Notes: generated by a model from the sequence alone, not told the origin. 64,000 bases of DNA from Micromonospora chokoriensis (GCF_900091505.1 NZ_LT607409.1:1426001-1490000); one strand, 5' to 3'. Shown: positions 8,378 through 18,116, counted from the stretch's first letter. Program-made: numbers and translations.

Positions 8378-8494
8378 GGTCCTACCTCCTGGGAGTTGTT
8401 CCTTCGTCATCCTCCACCTTCGGATGCCTCCGCGATGCCAGATCGGGCACATGGGAGGATCCGCATGGAACTGACCAACGAGTGAGGAGTACCC

Positions 8495-9025
<531 letters not shown>

Positions 9026-9125
9026 GCGACCGGCGAGGTACCTTTGCTCGCATGATTGAGCGCTCCGGAGCACCGCACCGTCCGGCGTCGGTGGTTCGCG
9101 CGGCGGTGGACGGCGGGTCGACCCG

Positions 9126-10037
9126 GTGAGCGAGTCGCCGCCGACCACCCCGGTCTGCTACCGGCATCCCGGCCGGGAGACCTACGTCCGGTGCACCCGC
9201 TGCGACCGGCCGATCTGCCCGGAGTGCATGCGGGAGGCGTCGGTCGGGCACCAGTGCCCGGAGTGCGTCAACGAGGGCCGTCGCAGTGTCCGGCCGGCGC
9301 GTACCGCCTTCGGTGGCGGTGCGGCCGGTCGGCACGGCTATGTCACCAAGGCCCTGATCGCCGTGAACGTGCTGCTCATGCTGCTGTCCATCGCCTCAGA
9401 CCGGGGTGGGGACGCGGCGGTGGGCGGTTCCGGCTTCGGCGGCCTGATGGGTGGCAGCACCCCGCTGACCAACTGGGGGTCGGTGCTCGGGCTGGCGGTC
9501 TTCCCCGACGGCACCCTCGGTGGCATCGCGGACGGCCAGTGGTACCGGCTGATCACCGCGATGTTCCTGCACTACGGCGTGATTCACCTGCTGCTCAACA
9601 TGTGGGCGCTGTGGGTGCTCGGCCGGTCGTTGGAGGCCAACCTCGGGCCGCTGCGCTTCGGCGCGCTCTACCTGATCGGGGGGCTCGGCGGCAACGTGGC
9701 CGCGTACCTCTTCAGCGCTCAGAACTCGGCCACCGCCGGGGCGTCCACCGCCGTCTTCGGCCTCTTCGCCGCGCTGATCATCATCGAGCGGAAGATGGGC
9801 CGGGACATCTCCCAGGTGATCCCGATCCTGGTGATCAACCTGGTGTTCACCCTGACCGTGCCGGGCATCTCCATCCCCGGGCACCTGGGCGGCCTGGTGG
9901 TCGGTGCGCTGATGGCACTGGTGCTCGCCTACGCGCCGCGCGGTCGGCGCACGCTCGTCCAGGTCGTCGGCGCAGCGGTCATCCTGCTGGTCCTGGTCGG
10001 CCTGGTCCTCGTCCGTACCGCCTATCTGCTCGGCTGA
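9126..10037 (+). CDS. Rhomboid-family intramembrane serine protease with N-terminal zinc-binding motif
   Basis: The 303-residue protein has a cysteine/histidine-rich N-terminus (residues 9-47: C-Y-R-H-P, C-T-R-C, C-P-E-C, H-Q-C-P-E-C) like a B-box or small zinc ribbon. The rhomboid domain follows: F-L-H-Y-G-V-I-H-L-L-L-N-M-W in the second helix, the catalytic serine in G-A-S-T-A-V-F-G (about S207) and the catalytic histidine in G-H-L-G-G-L (about H253). It should cleave transmembrane segments of membrane proteins. The zinc-ribbon/rhomboid arrangement is common in actinobacteria and its role is unknown. The stop lies a few bases from the convergent PH-domain gene. Confidence 0.93.
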   Translation: MSESPPTTPVCYRHPGRETYVRCTRCDRPICPECMREASVGHQCPECVNEGRRSVRPARTAFGGGAAGRHGYVTKALIAVNVLLMLLSIASDRGGDAAVGGSGFGGLMGGSTPLTNWGSVLGLAVFPDGTLGGIADGQWYRLITAMFLHYGVIHLLLNMWALWVLGRSLEANLGPLRFGALYLIGGLGGNVAAYLFSAQNSATAGASTAVFGLFAALIIIERKMGRDISQVIPILVINLVFTLTVPGISIPGHLGGLVVGALMALVLAYAPRGRRTLVQVVGAAVILLVLVGLVLVRTAYLLG

Positions 10038-10041
10038 CCGA

Positions 10042-10470
10042 TCAGGGGTTCGGGCGGGCGGCGTGCAGCTCGGCGGCCACCTCCTCCGGGTTGGTGCCCA
10101 GGTCGAACCGGCCGAAGAGGTGCAGCGACTCGCCGGTGTCGATCTCCAGGACCTCGGACGTCAGCCCCAACCGCGGTCGACGGTCCACGGTGATCGCCTC
10201 GATGGTCGGCCAGGGCAGCAGCCGGTGACCGGCGAACCCCCGGACGACGGTGAGTCCGTTCGGATCGACGGCCAACCGGACGGGTGCGACCAGGTCGCGT
10301 ACCGCCCAGACGACCAGGACGGCCGCGGTCAGAATGGCCAGCACCAGCCGGACCGCGTCGCCGTCGGCGAAGAGCAACCCGAGTGCGGTCAGCAGAACGG
10401 CACCGGCGAGTTTCGCCGCGGGCAGGGTCGACGGCACCCGCCACTGCCGGGGTCCGGTGATGTCATCCAC
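10042..10470 (-). CDS. PH-domain-containing membrane protein
   Basis: The 142-residue protein has two closely spaced membrane helices (about residues 20-58) followed by a beta-rich bacterial pleckstrin-homology-like domain containing L-A-V-D-P-N-G-L-T-V-V-R-G and R-L-L-P-W-P-T-I-E-A-I-T-V. This is the usual design of the small actinobacterial bPH family. Function is unknown. The GTG at 10468-10470 is the best start, as sequence further upstream is the palindromic repeat at 10503-10577. Confidence 0.82.
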   Translation of the reverse strand: MDDITGPRQWRVPSTLPAAKLAGAVLLTALGLLFADGDAVRLVLAILTAAVLVVWAVRDLVAPVRLAVDPNGLTVVRGFAGHRLLPWPTIEAITVDRRPRLGLTSEVLEIDTGESLHLFGRFDLGTNPEEVAAELHAARPNP

Positions 10471-10502
10471 CCGCCCAGCATGCCAGCGACCTCCCCACCG
10501 CC

Positions 10503-10577
10503 GTCGATCATGGAATCGTGGTGGGGGAAAGATTCCACTTTGCACCGTATGTGGGGCACCACAACTCCTTGATCGAC
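10503..10577. repeat. 75-bp palindromic repeat, copy 1
   Basis: The left arm is GTCGATCATGGAATCGTGGTG (10503-10523) and the right arm 10557-10577 is its near reverse complement, with four mismatches over 21 bases. A 33-base centre separates them. Two further copies with the same arms and nearly identical length lie at 19674 and 26074. It sits between divergent genes. Confidence 0.85.
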
Positions 10578-10652
10578 CCGCGGAGAGGGTGGGGTGGCGG
10601 CCCACCGCGTCGGCGTTAGGATCGGGGCAGCCCAAGTTACCGGGGAGTAAAC

Positions 10653-11825
10653 ATGAGTGACGCGGTCATCGTCGGCGCGGTGCGTACCCCGGTCGGGCGG
10701 CGTAGGGGCAGCCTCGCCGGCGTCCACCCGGTCGATCTCTCGGCGCACGTGCTGCGCGCCCTCGCCGAGCGCACCGGGATCGACCCGGCCCAGGTCGACG
10801 ACGTCTTCTGGGGCTGCGTGTCCCAGGTCGGCGAACAGTCGTGGAACATCGCCCGCAACGGCGTGCTCGCCGCCGGCTGGCCCGAGACGGTGCCCGGCAC
10901 GACACTGGACCGGCAGTGTGGCTCCAGCCAGCAGGCTCTGCACTTCGCGGCCGCCACTGTGCTCTCCGGCCAGGCCGATCTGGTGGTCGCCGGTGGCGTC
11001 GAGTCGATGACCCGGGTTCCGATGGGCTCCAGCGTGGCCGACGGAATGCCGTTCAGCGACCAGCTCCGGGACCGGTACCGGGGTGTCGAGGGCTTCGCCG
11101 ACGACGCGCCGCTGCCGTTCAACCAGGGTGTCGGGGCCGAGCTGATCGCCCAGCGGTGGCGGCTCACGCGTACGCGGCTCGACGAGTTCGCGCTGTCCAG
11201 CCACGAGAAGGCGGCCGCCGCCCAGGACGCCGGGGCGTTCGACCCGGAGCTGACGCCGGTGCCGCTCGGCGACGGCGGCACCTTCGCCGCCGACGAGGGC
11301 ATCCGCCGGGACACGACGGTGGACAAACTCGCTGAACTCGCCACCCCGTTCCGCCCCGACGGCGTGGTGACCGCCGGGTCCGCGTCCCAGATCTCCGACG
11401 GTGCCGCGGCTCTCGCGGTGACCACCTCCGAGTGGGCGAGCCGGCACGGCCTGCGGCCCCTGGCCCGGATCCACACCGCCGTGGTCGCCGCCGACGACCC
11501 GGTCACCATGCTCACCGCGCCCATCCCGGCCACCGCGAAGGCGCTGCGCCGCGCGGGGCTGGGCATCGAGGAGATCGGGGTGTACGAGGTGAACGAGGCG
11601 TTCGCCCCGGTCCCGCTGGCCTGGTTGGCGGAGACCGAGGCGGACCCGCAGCGGTTGAACCCCCGTGGAGGGGCGATCGCCCTCGGCCACCCGCTCGGCG
11701 GCTCCGGCGCCCGGATCATGACCACCATGCTCCAGCACATGCGGGACAACGGGATCCGCTACGGCCTGCAGACCATGTGCGAGGGCGGCGGCATGGCCAA
11801 CGCCACCATCGTCGAGCTGATCTGA
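10653..11825 (+). CDS. Thiolase, acetyl-CoA C-acyltransferase family
   Basis: The 390-residue protein is a full-length thiolase. The nucleophilic cysteine is in D-R-Q-C-G-S-S-Q at C89. The catalytic histidine motif G-G-A-I-A-L-G-H-P-L-G-G-S-G and the C-terminal M-C-E-G-G-G-M-A-N-A motif with the second cysteine are intact. It could work in beta-oxidation or in biosynthetic condensation of acetyl-CoA. No other beta-oxidation gene is adjacent, so the direction is unknown. The ATG follows GGGGAG at good spacing. Confidence 0.93.
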   Translation: MSDAVIVGAVRTPVGRRRGSLAGVHPVDLSAHVLRALAERTGIDPAQVDDVFWGCVSQVGEQSWNIARNGVLAAGWPETVPGTTLDRQCGSSQQALHFAAATVLSGQADLVVAGGVESMTRVPMGSSVADGMPFSDQLRDRYRGVEGFADDAPLPFNQGVGAELIAQRWRLTRTRLDEFALSSHEKAAAAQDAGAFDPELTPVPLGDGGTFAADEGIRRDTTVDKLAELATPFRPDGVVTAGSASQISDGAAALAVTTSEWASRHGLRPLARIHTAVVAADDPVTMLTAPIPATAKALRRAGLGIEEIGVYEVNEAFAPVPLAWLAETEADPQRLNPRGGAIALGHPLGGSGARIMTTMLQHMRDNGIRYGLQTMCEGGGMANATIVELI

Positions 11826-11867
11826 CACCTGCCGGAAAAGGCGTCGCCCCGGCCCGACCGGGCCGCC

Positions 11868-11873
11868 TAGGGT
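11868..11873 (+). promoter_or_regulatory. -10-like hexamer for a leaderless transcript
   Basis: TAGGGT lies seven bases before the GTG at 11881, the spacing expected when the transcription start coincides with the start codon. No ribosome site is visible, which supports a leaderless mRNA. Confidence 0.4.
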
Positions 11874-11880
11874 GCCCAGC

Positions 11881-12882
11881 GTGACGACGACGTCTGCTGA
11901 GCGCACCCCTGACTGGTCCGACGAGCGGTGGCAGGTGCGGGCCCGCTCCTGGGTGGACGCGCACCTGAGCCGCGCCGGCCGACGGGTGACCGGGTTGGTG
12001 GAGCCTCGGGTACGTCCGTGGTCACTGGTATGGCGGGTGCCCACCGACGACGGTCCGGTCTGGTTCAAGGCCAACAACCCGGGCACCGTGCACGAGGCGG
12101 TTCTGGTCGAGACGCTCGCCGAGCTGACACCCGACCGGGTGCTGACCCCGATCGCCGTGGACCGGAGGCAGGGCTGGTCGTTGCTGCCCGACGGTGGGGA
12201 GTCGTTGCGCGACGTGCTGGGGCGCGACCCCGACCTGTCGCACTGGGAGCGAGCGCTCCCCGGGTACGCGGCACTGCAACTGGCGAGCGCGCCGCGCGCC
12301 GACGAGTTGGTCGCCCTGGGCGTGCCGGACCACCGCCCGGAGGTGCTCGCCGGCCTCCTCGCCGAGCTGCTCGACGATCACGGGTCGCTGCTGACCGGTG
12401 CCGAGGGCGGGCTCAGCCAGGACATGTACGAGCGGTTGCGGGCGGAGCTGCCGTCGTACGCCGAGCGGTGCCGCCGGCTCGCCGACATCGGGATTCCGGC
12501 CACCGTGCAACACGACGACCTGCACGACGGCAACGTTTTCGCGGGCCCGGACGGATACCGCTACTTCGACTGGGGCGACGCGTCGGTGGCGCACCCGTTC
12601 GGCACGCTGCTGGTGACCCTGCGGTCCATTCGGTACGCCGACAAGCCGGCGGCCGACGACACCCGATTGGCCCGGTTGCGGGACGCCTACCTGGAGGCGT
12701 GGACCGGCCGGTACGACCGTCGGACCCTCGTCGAGGCCGCCGACCTCGCGATCCAACTGGGGCCGGTGAGCCGCTCGCTCTCCTGGCGGCGGGCCTTGGA
12801 CACGCCGGACGAGTCGCGTGCCGAGTACGCCGACGCGGTTCCCGGCTGGTTGGAGGAGCTCTTCGCCGCTGACCCGTTGTAG
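11881..12882 (+). CDS. Aminoglycoside-phosphotransferase-family (APH) protein
   Basis: The 333-residue protein has a kinase-like fold. The catalytic loop is H-D-D-L-H-D-G-N-V-F (about residues 217-226), and the metal-binding aspartate is in Y-F-D-W-G-D-A-S-V-A-H-P-F. An ATP-lobe lysine is plausible in V-W-F-K-A-N-N-P-G. The fold covers choline, homoserine and antibiotic kinases, so the substrate is unknown. The start at GTG 11881 fits a leaderless transcript; GTG 11872 is an alternative three codons earlier. No resistance role should be assumed. Confidence 0.82.
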   Translation: MTTTSAERTPDWSDERWQVRARSWVDAHLSRAGRRVTGLVEPRVRPWSLVWRVPTDDGPVWFKANNPGTVHEAVLVETLAELTPDRVLTPIAVDRRQGWSLLPDGGESLRDVLGRDPDLSHWERALPGYAALQLASAPRADELVALGVPDHRPEVLAGLLAELLDDHGSLLTGAEGGLSQDMYERLRAELPSYAERCRRLADIGIPATVQHDDLHDGNVFAGPDGYRYFDWGDASVAHPFGTLLVTLRSIRYADKPAADDTRLARLRDAYLEAWTGRYDRRTLVEAADLAIQLGPVSRSLSWRRALDTPDESRAEYADAVPGWLEELFAADPL

Positions 12883-13006
12883 CCGGAATCCTGACCACGA
12901 TCCGTCGGAGTCGGAAGTCGGACACCCTGTGCGTCCCGGTGTCGTGGAACTTCCAAAAATCCGCCGTGACCCACGTCACCCCGTCGGGGGCGTCGTTGGG
13001 CAGGTC

Positions 13007-13519
13007 ATGGACGTCTTTTCCCGAACGTTCCTCCCGGCCGCCGCCGAGGCTGGCCTGGCTGTGCAGACCGTGAGCCGGCACATGCCGGTCTTCCGGCGCT
13101 GCGTCGGCTCCGGTGACGCGACCATCCTGGTCACCCGATGCAGCCGCCCCGACCGTCCGGTCACCGGCGACTACCTGCTGCTGCTCACCCACCGTCGACT
13201 GGTGGTGACCCAGCAGACCCGACTCCTGCACCGACTGCGTCTGCACCTCAACACCGAGTTGCGGGAACTGAGCAACGTGACCTGGAGCCCGGACCCGCGA
13301 CTGCAGTGCGTCGAGGTGGCGGCCACGGCGATCGACGGGATCCGCGAACGGTTCCTCATCCGTACCAGCCACCCGAAGCGGGTGTGGCAGCTCGACGCGC
13401 TGCTCAACCACGCGTTCCGGACCCGTCTGCGGGTGCCCCGCGAGCGTGTCGTCGCCACGATCAGCGACACGCCGGCCGCCGCCCGGCCCAGCGCGTTCCG
13501 CCCGGCCCCGGTCAGCTGA
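13007..13519 (+). CDS. Conserved hypothetical protein, PH-like pattern
   Basis: The 170-residue protein is not recognised as a named family. The middle has alternating strands, D-Y-L-L-L-L-T-H-R-R-L-V-V-T-Q-Q and L-S-N-V-T-W, a pattern seen in small PH/GRAM-like domains, followed by a long C-terminal helix. No signal peptide or membrane segment is present. The ATG at 13007 begins a plausible helix; the open frame extends upstream to 12818 but that overlaps the APH gene. The Arg/Pro-rich C-terminus may be disordered. Confidence 0.6.
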   Translation: MDVFSRTFLPAAAEAGLAVQTVSRHMPVFRRCVGSGDATILVTRCSRPDRPVTGDYLLLLTHRRLVVTQQTRLLHRLRLHLNTELRELSNVTWSPDPRLQCVEVAATAIDGIRERFLIRTSHPKRVWQLDALLNHAFRTRLRVPRERVVATISDTPAAARPSAFRPAPVS

Positions 13520-13608
13520 CCAGCTCTCACCGGGCTCCTTGCGCCGCTCTTACCTGACCCGAACACGCACCGATCGCGCCGGCTCGCCGGGTCGGCAATC
13601 ATGGTCCG

Positions 13609-14301
13609 GTGACCGTCGAACCGCCGCACCGCGGGCTCGTCCTCGTGGTCGAGGACGAGCCGGCCATCGCCGACCTGGTCCGGCTGTATCTCACCCGGGA
13701 CGGGTTCGGCGTCCACCTGGAACGCGACGGTGTGGCCGGTCTGAGCGCCGCCCGCCGGCTACGCCCGGTGGCCTGCGTTCTGGACATCGCGCTGCCGGGC
13801 CTGCCCGGCACCGAGATCTGTCGTGAGCTGCGCGAGGCCGGTGACTGGACACCGGTCATCTTCCTCACCGCCCGCGATGACGAGGTCGATCGGATCGTCG
13901 GCCTGGAGTTGGGCGCCGACGACTACGTGACCAAGCCGTTCAGCCCTCGGGAGTTGGTCGCCCGGGTGCGTGCCGTGCTGCGCCGTTCCGCCGGCGGCCC
14001 GGAGGGCGCGGAGCGGCCGCGCGTCGTCGGGCCGGTGACGCTCGACCCGGCACGCCGGACGGTCAGCGTCGGGGGCGCACCGGTGCAGCTCACCTCCACC
14101 GAGTTCGACCTGCTGGCCCACCTGATGGCCCGACCCGGCCGGGTCTTCACCCGGGAGGAGTTGCTGGCCGGGGTCTGGGGGTACGCCGCCCACGCCGGTA
14201 CCCGCACCGTGGACGTGCACGTCGCCCAGGTCCGGGCGAAGCTCGGTCCGGCCAGCGTGATCCGCACCCACCGCGGCGTCGGGTACGCGGTCGATGCCTG
14301 A
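13609..14301 (+). CDS. Two-component response regulator, OmpR/PhoB type
   Basis: The 230-residue protein has an N-terminal receiver domain (acidic pair E-D-E, phospho-acceptor D59 in L-D-I-A-L-P-G, conserved lysine in V-T-K-P-F-S-P-R-E-L) and a C-terminal winged helix (about residues 135-230, with T-R-E-E-L-L-A-G-V-W-G-Y and R-T-V-D-V-H-V-A-Q-V-R-A-K-L). It is translationally coupled to the sensor kinase, whose ATG overlaps its stop. The lipoprotein gene just after the kinase is a candidate partner. The signal is unknown. Confidence 0.95.
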   Translation: MTVEPPHRGLVLVVEDEPAIADLVRLYLTRDGFGVHLERDGVAGLSAARRLRPVACVLDIALPGLPGTEICRELREAGDWTPVIFLTARDDEVDRIVGLELGADDYVTKPFSPRELVARVRAVLRRSAGGPEGAERPRVVGPVTLDPARRTVSVGGAPVQLTSTEFDLLAHLMARPGRVFTREELLAGVWGYAAHAGTRTVDVHVAQVRAKLGPASVIRTHRGVGYAVDA

Positions 14302-15760
14302 CCGTCCCGGGCGCGTCGGATCGCCGACCATGACCCTGCCGGTGGTCGGCGCCAACCCGTCGGCCGCACCTCGGCGTGGCCGCCTCGGTCGTACGCTGAC
14401 CGCCCGGGCGGTGCTCGTCACGTGCGCGGTGGCACTGGTGTCGGTGCTGGTCACCGCGATCGTGGCGGTGCCGTTGGCGATCCGGGGAGCGGAGCGACGA
14501 GATCAGGACGCGCTCGCCGCCCAGGCCCGGCTCGCCGCCGAGGTGCTACGGACCCGACTGGACCGGGGGCGCAGCACCGACGAGGAGCGGCTCATCCAAC
14601 AACTGCGCAACCAGGGCATCGATGCGTACCTGATCCGGCGCGGGACGGTCGACCGACCGGGCCTGCCGCAGCGGGTGGTGCAGCGGATCGCGCAGGGCCG
14701 CAACGTGTCGGTCCGGCGCGTCGTCAACGGGAAGCGGGCCCTGGTCGAGGGTCGGGCGCTGCCCAACGGCAACGGCGTGGTGCTGTCCCGTCCGTCGTCG
14801 GTCGGGCTCTGGGCCCAGGTGCTGCGCAGCCTCTGGTTGCCGCTCCTGGCCGGGCTGGCCGCCGGTGTGGCGGCCGGTCTGCTGCTGGCCCGCCGGTTGG
14901 CCCGGCCGATCCGGGTCGCGGCCACCGCCGCCGCCCGGCTGCGCGCCGGGGACCGCGCCGTCCGGGTGCCGGTCGAACCACCGGACGAGGTCGCCGACCT
15001 GGCCGAGGCGTTGAACGGCCTGGCCGCCGCGCTGGCCACCAGCGAGGGACGGCAGCGGGAGTTCCTGCTGTCCGTCTCGCACGAGCTGCGCACCCCGCTG
15101 ACCGCGATCCGGGGGTACGCCGAGGCGCTCGCCGACGGCGTGCTCGGCGCGGACGACACCGTCGACACCGGTCGGACGATGCTGGTCGAGGCCCAGCACC
15201 TGGACCGGCTGATCGGGGATCTGCTGGCGCTGGCCCGGTTGGAGGCCGCCGACTTTCCCCTCGAACCGGTGCCGGTGGACCTCACCCGGTTGGCGGTGGA
15301 CGCGGAACCGGCCTGGTCCGGCCGGTGTGCGGCGGTCGGGGTGCCGTTCCGGTTGGAGACACCCGGTCGACAGGTGCCCGCGTACACCGATCCGGGTCGG
15401 ATCCGTCAGGTGCTGGACGGGTTGCTGGAGAACGCGCTGCGGGTCGTACCCCCGGGGTCGCCAGTGGTGCTCGCGGTCCGGCCGGCGGGGGCGGACCCGG
15501 CCGCCGGCGGTGTGCTGGAGGTCCGTGACGGCGGGCCCGGCTTCACCGACGACGACCTGGCGGTGGCGTTCGAGCGCGGTGCGCTGCACGAGCGGTACCG
15601 GGGGGTGCGCAAGGTGGGCAGCGGACTGGGGCTGGCGTTGGCCGCCGGCCTGGTCCGGCGACTGGGCGGGGAGATCACCGCTGGGCACGCGCCGGAGGGC
15701 GGTGCCGCCTTCACGGTCCGGCTGCCCGGTGATCCTTACCTGACCCGAACATCGGCCTGA
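14294..15760 (+). CDS. Sensor histidine kinase with HAMP domain
   Basis: The 488-residue protein has one membrane helix near residues 35-60, a small extracytoplasmic domain, a second helix near 175-205, a HAMP linker, and HisKA with the phospho-acceptor H263 in S-V-S-H-E-L-R-T-P-L. The HATPase domain has its N box in L-L-E-N-A-L-R and G boxes in V-R-D-G-G-P-G-F and G-S-G-L-G-L-A-L. It phosphorylates the response regulator encoded immediately upstream. The start chosen overlaps the regulator stop by eight bases; an internal ATG at 14330 is an alternative. Confidence 0.94.
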   Translation: MPDRPGRVGSPTMTLPVVGANPSAAPRRGRLGRTLTARAVLVTCAVALVSVLVTAIVAVPLAIRGAERRDQDALAAQARLAAEVLRTRLDRGRSTDEERLIQQLRNQGIDAYLIRRGTVDRPGLPQRVVQRIAQGRNVSVRRVVNGKRALVEGRALPNGNGVVLSRPSSVGLWAQVLRSLWLPLLAGLAAGVAAGLLLARRLARPIRVAATAAARLRAGDRAVRVPVEPPDEVADLAEALNGLAAALATSEGRQREFLLSVSHELRTPLTAIRGYAEALADGVLGADDTVDTGRTMLVEAQHLDRLIGDLLALARLEAADFPLEPVPVDLTRLAVDAEPAWSGRCAAVGVPFRLETPGRQVPAYTDPGRIRQVLDGLLENALRVVPPGSPVVLAVRPAGADPAAGGVLEVRDGGPGFTDDDLAVAFERGALHERYRGVRKVGSGLGLALAAGLVRRLGGEITAGHAPEGGAAFTVRLPGDPYLTRTSA

Positions 15761-15817
15761 CGCTCCGCTCGTCGTTCCCGGGGAGGCTGAGGGCTCCACT
15801 GACCGAGAGGGAACGTC

Positions 15818-16417
15818 ATGTCACGTTGGGGATTCGCCACCGGCACCACCGCCCTGTTGGCGGCGGTCGCGCTCGGTCTCAGCGGCTGCGGCGCGGCCGA
15901 GGTGGCCGGCCAGCCCGCCCGGGAGGCGGCCGTCGAGGTCGCCGCCGCCATGGGCGTCGAGGGGCAGGCGCTGACCGCGATGGGCTTCGACGCCGACGAC
16001 CTGGACGTGCAGACCGTCGCCGCACCGGCCACCCCGACGCCCGGAGCCTCCCCCACCGCCCGGGAGGAGGCCCGGGAGAAGCGCGGCGAGGAGTGGCGCA
16101 AGCGCCGGCAGGCCCGCGTGCTGCTGCGCAGGAACACCCTGCACGGCGAGGCGGTGGTGAAGACCAAGGACGGCGGTACGCAGACAGTGGCCGTGCAGCG
16201 CGGCGAGGTGACCGCGATCGACGGCGGCTCGATGACCGTCAAGTCCACCGACGGCTTCACCATGACCTGGACCTTCGGCGAGGACCTGCGGGTGGTCGAG
16301 CGACGCGCCACAGTGCAGCCGAGCGAGGTGAAGGTCGGCGCGACGCTCGGCGTCGCCGGCGCGAAGGACGGCGACAAGGGCGTGGCGCGGCTCGTGCTCA
16401 TCCCCCGCACCAGGTGA
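15818..16417 (+). CDS. Secreted lipoprotein, function unknown
   Basis: The 199-residue protein has a lipoprotein signal peptide with hydrophobic core T-T-A-L-L-A-A-V-A-L-G and lipobox L-S-G-C (cysteine 24). The mature part is Ala/Glu-rich and then basic (R-E-E-A-R-E-K-R-G-E-E-W-R-K-R-R). A C-terminal beta-rich domain has G-E-V-T-A-I-D-G-G-S-M-T-V-K-S. The latter resembles small DUF5666-like OB/beta modules. It lies 57 bases after the sensor kinase and may belong to its regulon or sense the same stress. Confidence 0.72.
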   Translation: MSRWGFATGTTALLAAVALGLSGCGAAEVAGQPAREAAVEVAAAMGVEGQALTAMGFDADDLDVQTVAAPATPTPGASPTAREEAREKRGEEWRKRRQARVLLRRNTLHGEAVVKTKDGGTQTVAVQRGEVTAIDGGSMTVKSTDGFTMTWTFGEDLRVVERRATVQPSEVKVGATLGVAGAKDGDKGVARLVLIPRTR

Positions 16418-16423
16418 GCGACC

Positions 16424-16449
16424 GGGGCCCCGGCCGACGCCGGGGCCCC
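16424..16449. terminator. Bidirectional hairpin terminator
   Basis: An 11-bp perfect stem (GGGGCCCCGGC with its complement) and a 4-base loop lies between the convergent lipoprotein and SGNH hydrolase genes. There is no T-tract, as is usual in high-GC actinobacteria. Confidence 0.8.
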
Positions 16450-16457
16450 GATCCTCG

Positions 16458-18059
16458 TCAGTACACGCGCGACCCGATGAAGTCGTCGTGACCGTAACCG
16501 ACCGGGTTGGCGGCGGTACGGGCCTCGAACGACCACTGCTGCCGGGCGCTGCTTCCGCAGTTCGCCAACCGCAGGCGTGGGCTGCCCAGCAACGGGTTGT
16601 CGAACGCCACGCACAGGTTGCTCGCGGCGGCCGGCTTGATCTGGTTGCCGGAGAAGACGAACTGCTGCGCTCCGGTGCCGTTGCAGTCGTAGATGTTGAC
16701 CGCGGTGCCGGCGGTCATCGAGCTGTTGGCGACGTCCAGGCAGCGATCGTGGGACAGCTCCGAGTGCAGCGAACGCCGGGCCGAGTCGTACCAGAAGCCC
16801 TGGTTACGCCCACCGTGACAGGAGTACGGCTGCTGCACGGTCCCGTTGCGGGAGTCGTATCCCTTTCCGTCGACGCAGGTGCCGGTGGCCAGGTTGCGCA
16901 GCTGCCGGAAGTCCAGCAGGCCCGGGTGGAGCACGCCGCTGCCGGTGCTCGCCGGGTCGACGCAGCTGGCCCGGGCCTGACCGGAGTTCCAGAACTGGGT
17001 GATGCACTGGGCGAACATGCCGTGCCCACGGGCGTTGGGGTGGAACGACTGACGGGCGGCGTTCTCGTTCCAGATGCCGACCTCGATGTAGAGGCCGCGT
17101 ACCGAGGTGTTGTCGGTGCACACCTCGTGCCCGTGGAAGAGCCGGCTGGCGTCCAGGTAGCGGGTGCCGGTGTTCGCGGCGGCCGAGCGCAGCGCCGACT
17201 CGAACATCGGCACCGCCTTGTTGCGGGCGAACGCCGCGTCGGCCAGGTAGAGCAGGCAGCCGCCGGAGTACCAGCCCGGGAAGTTCGGGTTGTCCTCCAC
17301 GTCCGGGCTGCCCGGGCTCGGGTACGACATCAGCACCAGCTCGTAGTCCGACCGCAGGTAGCCGGCCTTCGTCATGGTCTGCCGGATGTCGTTGAGCGCG
17401 GATTCGACGGCCCGCCGGCTGCCGTCGGTGCGGATCGTCCACTGGTCGGTGTAGGTGGGGTAGCAGGGCCCCTGGAAGAAGACCCGACGAACGGCGCAGT
17501 CGGTGGCGACCGGACCGAACTGGATGGTGCCGTCACCGTTCGCGCCGACCACCACCCAGATCAGCTTCACGTGCGTGTTGCGCGCCTTGATGCCCAGGTA
17601 GTCGCCCTGGTTCAGCTCGTTGTGCTGGGTCGGGCCGCCGGCGATGAGGTTCCACGGCGTGGCACCGGAGCAGGCGATGTTGTACTGCGCGTCCGACGCG
17701 ATGCCGGTGCGGAACACCGCCTGGTCGTACGAGCGGTCGCACCAGTTGCCGTCCTGGTGGGTGCCGGGGACGTAGTTGCCGACCCCCTCACCGGAGATCT
17801 CGCTGTCGCCCATGGTGACCAGCGCGGTGCGGCGTTGTTCGATCGGACGGATCGCCGGGCTGCCGTAGAGGGCGGTGGCCTCGGCGGCCCGGATTGCTTC
17901 GAGGTTGGCGGGGAGTGGTTGGACGGTGGGACGGTCGGCGGCGGTGGCGGGGGTGGCCGGTCCGGCGAGCATCGGTAGGACGAGAGCGGCGACGGCGACG
18001 GCGACGGTGATGGCCCGTCGTCGGGTCGCGCGTTCGGGCCTGGCGGGGATTGCAGGCAT
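16458..18059 (-). CDS. Secreted SGNH/GDSL-type hydrolase with C-terminal RICIN lectin domain
   Basis: The 533-residue protein has a signal peptide (about residues 1-41, basic start, A-V-A-A-L-V-L-P core, A-T-A cleavage site). The SGNH domain has nucleophile block G-D-S-E-I-S-G-E-G (S86), the oxyanion block with V-V-G-A-N-G-D, and the C-terminal catalytic histidine in S-F-H-P-N-A-R-G-H-G. A RICIN/CBM13-type domain follows (Q-L-R-N-L-A-T-G-T-C-V-D-G, C-L-D-V-A-N-S-S, Q-Q-F-V-F-S, Q-Q-W-S-F). It is probably an esterase acting on polysaccharide or lipid outside the cell. AAAGGAG precedes the ATG by about six bases. Confidence 0.9.
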   Translation of the reverse strand: MPAIPARPERATRRRAITVAVAVAALVLPMLAGPATPATAADRPTVQPLPANLEAIRAAEATALYGSPAIRPIEQRRTALVTMGDSEISGEGVGNYVPGTHQDGNWCDRSYDQAVFRTGIASDAQYNIACSGATPWNLIAGGPTQHNELNQGDYLGIKARNTHVKLIWVVVGANGDGTIQFGPVATDCAVRRVFFQGPCYPTYTDQWTIRTDGSRRAVESALNDIRQTMTKAGYLRSDYELVLMSYPSPGSPDVEDNPNFPGWYSGGCLLYLADAAFARNKAVPMFESALRSAAANTGTRYLDASRLFHGHEVCTDNTSVRGLYIEVGIWNENAARQSFHPNARGHGMFAQCITQFWNSGQARASCVDPASTGSGVLHPGLLDFRQLRNLATGTCVDGKGYDSRNGTVQQPYSCHGGRNQGFWYDSARRSLHSELSHDRCLDVANSSMTAGTAVNIYDCNGTGAQQFVFSGNQIKPAAASNLCVAFDNPLLGSPRLRLANCGSSARQQWSFEARTAANPVGYGHDDFIGSRVY

Positions 18060-18077
18060 CGACGCACTCCTTTCGGC

Positions 18078-18116
18078 TCAGTCGCGGGACGTCGACTGAG
18101 TTACCAGACGGTAACG
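18078..18116 (-). promoter_or_regulatory. Two inverted repeats upstream of the SGNH hydrolase
   Basis: A 16-bp palindrome, GTTACC-agac-GGTAAC (18101-18116), is a likely operator. Next to it an 8-bp inverted repeat (CTCAGTCG at 18078-18085 and CGACTGAG at 18094-18101) could form a hairpin in the leader. The binding regulator is unknown. Confidence 0.5.

Noticed and set aside
11881..12882. Antibiotic resistance kinase
   Set aside because: The APH fold is shared by many metabolic kinases; nothing in the sequence points to an antibiotic substrate.
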